From contig MNDB01000102.1 in assembly GCA_001914705.1 (NCBI GenBank), positions 1 through 17,160 on the forward strand: DNA of 17,160 bases, given 5' to 3'. The position numbers and the translations under genes were made by a program. The notes under the pieces were generated by a model. It worked only from the letters and a program-made list of their open reading frames with translations, was not told where the DNA came from and searched no databases. Source of the stretch: Actinobacteria bacterium 13_2_20CM_68_14 (GTDB lineage Bacteria > Actinomycetota > Thermoleophilia > Gaiellales > Gaiellaceae). Numbering within the stretch: the first letter of the stretch is position 1; each line of letters starts with the position of its first letter. This document shows positions 13,392 through 17,160 of this stretch, one piece after another.

Positions 13392-15807
13392 TCCCCATTC
13401 CTGGGGCCGAGGCGCGTGCCGCACGCGGCGACTGAGCGATGATCCGCGCCGAGCCGGGAGCGTCGCTTGGGGAGATGGTCACTTCGAGCTTGAGCCGCTT
13501 GAGCCGAGCCTTTGCCCGGTCGACCGTCATCCCGACCACGTTCGGCACGAGACCTTCGAGCGCCTTGGAGAGCACGATCGTCACCCGGTCGCCCGAGGAG
13601 AGGTGTCGCCCCCCGGCCGGAAACTGCTTGACGACGACCCCGACCCGCTGCCGGGGCTGGGCCGGCCGGTAGACGACCGTCGCGGCGAGCGGCTGCCCGG
13701 CGAGCACCGTCTTCGCCCGGCCCACCGGCTCTCCGACCACGTTGGGGACGTCGACTTCGTTCGGCAGGCAGTTCGCAGTGTGCGTCGGCCCCGAGTCACC
13801 GAAGTACTCGATCGACTCCGTGCCGCGGCAGTAGCCGTTGTCGAGCTGGAGCCTGCCGTCGCGGTAGGTGACGTTCTTCGGCGAGGCGTACGGGATCGAC
13901 GCCGGCGCGAAGCTCTCGGGGGCGTCGTGCAGGTAGGGGAGGGCGCGCTCCATGAAGCTCTTCCAGATCAGCGCGGGGAACGTGCCGCCGGCGACAGGCT
14001 TGCCATGGAACTGGTAGCTCATCGACCGCACATCGTTCGGGTAGCCGACCCAGACGGCTGTCACGAGCTGCGGCGTGTAGCCGACGAACCAGGCGTCGCC
14101 GTAGTTCTCCGTCGTGCCCGTCTTGCCGGCCGCGGGACGTCCGCCCGCGAGCGCGGCTGCTTTGCCGGTCCCGTACTTGATCACGTTCTGAAGCAGCGAG
14201 GTGACCAGCGCTGCGTTCTCCTCCGACAGGGTCTGGACGGGCCGGGCCGTGTTGTCGTCGATCGGCCGGCCCTTCTCGGTCGCCACTTTCGTGATCACGC
14301 GCGGCTCGTTGCCGAAGCGTCTGCCGTCGATCCGCTTGCCGCCGTTGGCGAAGGCTGAGAACGCGCGCGCCATCTCGAGCGGGTTGACGCCCTGGGCGCC
14401 CAGCCCGATCGAGAAGTAGGGCTGCAGCCTGCTCTTGATCCCCAGCGACTTGGCCGTGTTGGCGATGTTTTGGGGGCCGACGAGCTTCGTCAGCTGTGCG
14501 AAGACGGCGTTGTCCGAGTACGCGGTCGCCTGTTGGATCGTGATCGAGCCGAGGTACTCGTCCTCGTAGTTGTGCACCTCCCAGAGCCGCCCGCCGGCGT
14601 TGATCGTCACCGGCTTCGAGACGAAGGTCGTGCTGGGCGCGACGCCCTCCTTCAGCGCGGTCGCAAGCACGAACGGCTTGAATGAGGAGCCCGCCTGCCG
14701 CTCGCCCTGGACGGCGAGATTGAACTGGCTCTTGCGGAAGTTGTTGCCGCCGAACATGGCGAGGATGCGGCCGTCCCGAGGGTCGATCGACACGAGCGCG
14801 GCCGTCGGACCCGTGGGACTCGTCAGCCAATGCCCGATCGAGTTCCGGGCCATCTTCTGGAGCTTCAGGTCGATCGTCGTGTAGACCTTCAGCCCGCCGC
14901 CGAAGACCCGCCCGGACCCGTAACGGTCGACGAGCTGCTGCTTGACGTAGTTGGCGAAGTACTGCGCGGGGCCTTGGTCGCCCGGGAGACGGATCGCCTG
15001 CGGACTCGGCATCGGCCGTCGCGTCGCGTTGCCGTAGACGGCTCGGCTGATGTCGCCCTGGTCGAACATCTCCTTCAGCACCAGGTTCCGACGGGCCCGG
15101 GCGCCTTTCTGATTGGTCGCTGGGTCGAACGCGGCCGGGTCCTCGGGGATGCCCGCGAGCAGCGCCGCCTCCCAAAGCGTCAGCTTGCCCGGGCCGGCGC
15201 CGTGGTGGAAGTACGTCTGCGCCGCCTGCTCGACGCCGTAGGCCCCGTTGCCGAAGTAGATCGTGTTCAGGTAGGCGGTCAGGATCCGGTCCTTCGACCA
15301 GCGCTGCTCGAGCTGCCACGCGAGCGCCGCCTCCCTCAGCTTGCGCGCGATCGACCGCTGGTTGTTCGTGTACGTGTTCTTGACGAACTGCTGCGTGATC
15401 GTCGACCCGCCCTGCACGGCTCCGCCGCCGCGCATGTCCGCCCAGAGCGCGCGCATGATCCCGCGTACGTCGACGCCGCGGTGCTCGTAGAAGCGCTTGT
15501 CCTCGATCGCGACGATCGCCTGCTTCATCAGCGGCGAGATCTGGTCGGAGCGGAGCAGGATCCGGCTCTGCGAGCCGCGGAGGACGGAGAGCACGCGGCC
15601 GTTGTTCGCGTAGATGAAGCCGTCCGTCTGGTTGTGGATCCGGCTCGGGTCGAGCGCCGGGATCTCGCCGGCGATCGCGGTCACGAGACCGACGCTGAAG
15701 GAGGCCAAGCCCAGCACCGCTAGGAGGGCCAGCAGTGCGAAGAGGCGAAGCTTCCGGATCCGGCGGCGGCCCTTGGGCCGCGCCACGGCGGAACGTCGTC
15801 GGCGCAA
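13366..15807 (-). CDS. Class A penicillin-binding protein (PBP1a-like) with two PASTA domains
   Basis: This bifunctional peptidoglycan synthase of 813 residues polymerises glycan strands and cross-links them outside the membrane. A basic cytoplasmic tail precedes one membrane helix (about 22-46). The GT51 domain follows, with E102 in IEDKRFYEHRG, GGSTITQQFVKN, and E167 in the LEQRWSKDRILTAYLN segment. The transpeptidase domain has S374-x-x-K377 (SSFK), S431-D-N433 and K562-T-G564. Two PASTA repeats end the protein (about 686-752 starting VPNVVGEPVG and about 755-813 starting VPNVVGMTVD), a feature common in actinobacterial PBPs. Cysteines near C660 and C680 could form a disulfide. TTG at 15807 is used; GTG at 15786 is the alternative and still keeps the basic tail. 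It diverges from tyrS with only 39 bases between starts. Confidence 0.95.
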   Translation of the reverse strand: MRRRRSAVARPKGRRRIRKLRLFALLALLAVLGLASFSVGLVTAIAGEIPALDPSRIHNQTDGFIYANNGRVLSVLRGSQSRILLRSDQISPLMKQAIVAIEDKRFYEHRGVDVRGIMRALWADMRGGGAVQGGSTITQQFVKNTYTNNQRSIARKLREAALAWQLEQRWSKDRILTAYLNTIYFGNGAYGVEQAAQTYFHHGAGPGKLTLWEAALLAGIPEDPAAFDPATNQKGARARRNLVLKEMFDQGDISRAVYGNATRRPMPSPQAIRLPGDQGPAQYFANYVKQQLVDRYGSGRVFGGGLKVYTTIDLKLQKMARNSIGHWLTSPTGPTAALVSIDPRDGRILAMFGGNNFRKSQFNLAVQGERQAGSSFKPFVLATALKEGVAPSTTFVSKPVTINAGGRLWEVHNYEDEYLGSITIQQATAYSDNAVFAQLTKLVGPQNIANTAKSLGIKSRLQPYFSIGLGAQGVNPLEMARAFSAFANGGKRIDGRRFGNEPRVITKVATEKGRPIDDNTARPVQTLSEENAALVTSLLQNVIKYGTGKAAALAGGRPAAGKTGTTENYGDAWFVGYTPQLVTAVWVGYPNDVRSMSYQFHGKPVAGGTFPALIWKSFMERALPYLHDAPESFAPASIPYASPKNVTYRDGRLQLDNGYCRGTESIEYFGDSGPTHTANCLPNEVDVPNVVGEPVGRAKTVLAGQPLAATVVYRPAQPRQRVGVVVKQFPAGGRHLSSGDRVTIVLSKALEGLVPNVVGMTVDRAKARLKRLKLEVTISPSDAPGSARIIAQSPRAARASAPGMGITLAVKGG

Positions 15808-15819
15808 CAGAACTGCGCG

Positions 15820-15825
15820 ATTGTA
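15820..15825 (-). promoter_or_regulatory. Predicted -10 element for the PBP gene (minus strand)
   Basis: On the minus strand this reads TACAAT, one base from the consensus TATAAT. It lies 12 bases before the TTG start at 15807. No Shine-Dalgarno is seen. No obvious -35 is present; where one would be expected, the DNA is the tyrS start region. Confidence 0.45.
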
Positions 15826-15832
15826 ACGGCAC

Positions 15833-15838
15833 TAAAGT
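15833..15838 (+). promoter_or_regulatory. tyrS: Predicted -10 element for a leaderless tyrS transcript
   Basis: TAAAGT ends 8 bases before the tyrS ATG at 15847, so the predicted transcript would start about two bases before the ATG. No Shine-Dalgarno and no T-box leader are present. The promoter region overlaps that of the divergent PBP gene. Confidence 0.4.
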
Positions 15839-15846
15839 CCTGACCT

Positions 15847-17004
15847 ATGGGTGTCGCGGAGCTGACTCGGAACGCGGTGGACGTCTTGCCGGCAGGCGAG
15901 CTCGAGCGGAAACTCGAGCAAGGACGACCCTTGCGGGTGAAGTTCGGAATCGACGTTACCTCGCCCGACGTGCACATCGGCCACGCGATCCCTCTTCAGC
16001 GGATGGCGGCCTTCCAGGCCGATGGCCACAAAGGTGTCCTCATCGTCGGCGACTACACGACTCGAATCGGCGATCCGTCCGGCCGCTCGGCGGAGCGGCC
16101 CCTGCTCTCGGACGAAGAGATCGACACGAACGCGCAGACGTATCTCGAGCAGGCGGCGCTGATCATCGACACCGCGCCCGAGAAGCTCGAGGTCCGCTTC
16201 AACGGCGAGTGGCTCGGGAAGCTCGACTTCGCCGAGATCCTTCGGCTGACCCGAACCACGACCGTCGCCCGCCTGCTCGAGCGGGACGACTTCGCCAAGC
16301 GGATGGCGGTACAGGCTCCGATCTCGATCTCGGAGCTTCTCTATCCGTTGATGCAGGCCTACGACTCCGTGGCGATCGAGGCGGACGTCGAGCTCGGAGG
16401 AACCGACCAGCTCTACAACCTGCTAGCGGGCCGAGACGTGATGGAGGCCTACGGACTCGATCCCCAGGTCGCGCTCACGACGCCGCTGCTGCTCGGAACC
16501 GACGGCGAGAAGATGAGCGCTTCGAGGAACAACTACATCGGTCTCAGGGAGCCTCCGGAAGAGCAGTTCGGCAAGGCGATGCGGATCTCCGACGAGACGC
16601 TCCCCGAGTACTACAGGCTCGTGATGGAGTCCGACCTCGACCCTGCCACGCTCGAGCCGATGGAGGCGAAGCTCGAGCTGGCCAGGTTCATCGTCAGGCG
16701 CTCGCACGGCGAGGAGGGCGTCCGGCGCGGGGAGAACCACTTCACGCGCGTCGTGCGCGAGGGGCGCGCGCCCGACGAGGCGGAGATCCCGACCGCGAGC
16801 GTCGACGGCGGCTCCGTCTACCTGCCGCAGCTGCTAAGCGATCAGTTCGGCCAGTCGAACAGTCACTGGCGGCGCGTGATCGAGCAGGGCGGGGTGAGAA
16901 TCGACGGCGAGCCGGTGCGCGAGCTCGAGTTGCCGGCGGAGCGGCTCGCGGGCTCCGTCATCCAGGCCGGGAAGCGCCAATTTCTGAAGGTCTCCGCGTC
17001 TTGA
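15847..17004 (+). CDS. tyrS: Tyrosine-tRNA ligase
   Basis: This class I synthetase charges tRNA-Tyr in the cytoplasm. The 385 residues show the HIGH motif exactly (HIGHAI, H43-H46), FGIDVTSPDVHIGH as the nucleotide-binding start, and LMQAYDSVAIEADVELGGTDQLYNLLAGRD around the tyrosine-binding region. The KMSKS loop is present as KMSAS (K222-S226), and a C-terminal S4 RNA-binding domain (about 325-385) ends GKRQFLKVSAS. The last Lys of KMSKS is replaced by Ala, a variant I regard as tolerated in the TyrZ-like branch because the first Lys is kept. The ATG at 15847 gives the normal N-terminus. The stop codon lies inside the -35 element of the next promoter (17001-17006), so the following transcription unit begins immediately. 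Confidence 0.97.
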   Translation: MGVAELTRNAVDVLPAGELERKLEQGRPLRVKFGIDVTSPDVHIGHAIPLQRMAAFQADGHKGVLIVGDYTTRIGDPSGRSAERPLLSDEEIDTNAQTYLEQAALIIDTAPEKLEVRFNGEWLGKLDFAEILRLTRTTTVARLLERDDFAKRMAVQAPISISELLYPLMQAYDSVAIEADVELGGTDQLYNLLAGRDVMEAYGLDPQVALTTPLLLGTDGEKMSASRNNYIGLREPPEEQFGKAMRISDETLPEYYRLVMESDLDPATLEPMEAKLELARFIVRRSHGEEGVRRGENHFTRVVREGRAPDEAEIPTASVDGGSVYLPQLLSDQFGQSNSHWRRVIEQGGVRIDGEPVRELELPAERLAGSVIQAGKRQFLKVSAS

Positions 17005-17031
17005 CACCCCGCGGCGGGATGCTGCTATCAT
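17001..17031 (+). promoter_or_regulatory. Strong-looking promoter after tyrS
   Basis: TTGACA (17001-17006) is a perfect consensus -35 and TATCAT (17026-17031), preceded by TGC, is an extended -10. The 19-base spacing is longer than ideal. Transcription should begin near 17038. This is the most consensus-like promoter in the window and would suit an rRNA operon or an abundant small RNA. Confidence 0.6.
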
Positions 17032-17037
17032 TCCGCG

Positions 17038-17160
17038 GCTGCCCTCGCGGCGGTGTAACAAGGTCCCTATAACTCGACGAACGGAGCGCCTCCAAGAAGA
17101 TTCGGATACGACCTGGATCTGTAGCACTGGAGGCCTCTGGCGCGAGTCGGAGGCTTTTTT
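17038..17160 (+). ncRNA. Candidate leader RNA or small RNA ending in a terminator
   Basis: From the predicted start near 17038 to the T-run at the window edge, the transcript would be about 120 bases with no credible gene. It contains GGAG-CGC-CTCC (17083-17093), whose CTCC part can also pair with either of two later GGAGGC copies (17129-17134 and 17149-17154), and then the terminator hairpin. The layout could be an attenuated 5' leader or a stand-alone small RNA; the gene beyond the edge would decide. I do not recognise it as a known riboswitch or T-box. Confidence 0.4.
17133..17160 (+). terminator. Intrinsic terminator with GNRA loop at the window edge
   Basis: Nine bases (17133-17141) pair without a gap with 17146-17154, including two G-T wobbles, around a GCGA tetraloop. 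At least six T follow (17155-17160, continuing past the edge perhaps). This is a textbook intrinsic terminator. Confidence 0.8.

Noticed and set aside
13796..15832. Very long alternative minus-strand frame within the PBP gene
   Set aside because: The other frame carries every GT51, transpeptidase and PASTA motif; this one is low-complexity Arg/Pro/Ala shadow.
17055..17064. GTAACAAGGT, identical to a stretch near the 3' end of 16S rRNA
   Set aside because: Only ten bases match, and the flanks lack the rest of the 16S end, including the anti-Shine-Dalgarno; taken as coincidence.
17020..17073. Short frame starting ATG at 17020 as a leader peptide
   Set aside because: Its ATG lies upstream of the predicted transcription start and has no ribosome site; the 17-residue product shows no run of a regulatory amino acid.

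Overview
The window is high-GC DNA with tightly packed, mostly plus-strand genes. It looks like a chromosomal housekeeping segment of an actinobacterium. The GC-rich codon use, the PASTA-bearing class A penicillin-binding protein, the mixture of Shine-Dalgarno and apparently leaderless gene starts, and the gene families present together suggest a deep-branching lineage such as Thermoleophilia (Gaiellales/Solirubrobacterales). That placement is an inference, not something a marker in the window proves. I found no transposase, phage gene, CRISPR array, tRNA or rRNA gene, and no gene cluster that I would call a new biological system.

Layout. Positions 1-2450 hold the 3' part of gatA and all of gatB (indirect aminoacylation of tRNA-Gln/Asn). 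A small VOC-fold protein follows (2531-2875). A short gene-poor stretch (2876-3095) contains a perfect 13-bp inverted repeat and what may be the tail of a decayed gene. Next is a secreted M23 peptidase with two peptidoglycan-binding repeats (3096-3965). A two-gene operon (4116-6835) encodes a class V aminotransferase and 3-phosphoglycerate dehydrogenase, and probably makes serine. A convergent small cysteine-motif protein follows (6836-7180, minus), then a YbaK-family deacylase (7366-7857), a branched-chain aminotransferase (7881-8807) and a DegT-family sugar aminotransferase (8845-10002). After these come a secreted protein of unknown function (10057-11148), a RemA/DUF370-like small protein (11173-11526), an MFS transporter (about 11602-12831) and a 3-methyladenine DNA glycosylase (12828-13391). 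A PASTA-containing penicillin-binding protein runs on the minus strand (13366-15807), divergent from tyrS (15847-17004).

How the genes fit together. Three themes recur: translation (gatA, gatB, ybaK, tyrS), amino-acid synthesis (aminotransferase-serA, ilvE) and the cell envelope (M23 peptidase, DegT aminotransferase, PBP). Start and stop codons overlap at gatA/gatB, aminotransferase/serA and MFS/glycosylase, which indicates translational coupling within operons.

Points worth a second look are: the MFS gene, which has no ATG, GTG or TTG before its first membrane helix and shares its frame with the upstream gene across a single TAG; a promoter followed by a leader ending in a near-perfect intrinsic terminator at the right edge, which could be an attenuated leader (possibly of an rRNA operon) or a small RNA; a series of likely leaderless promoters; and several short palindromes and direct repeats in promoter regions.
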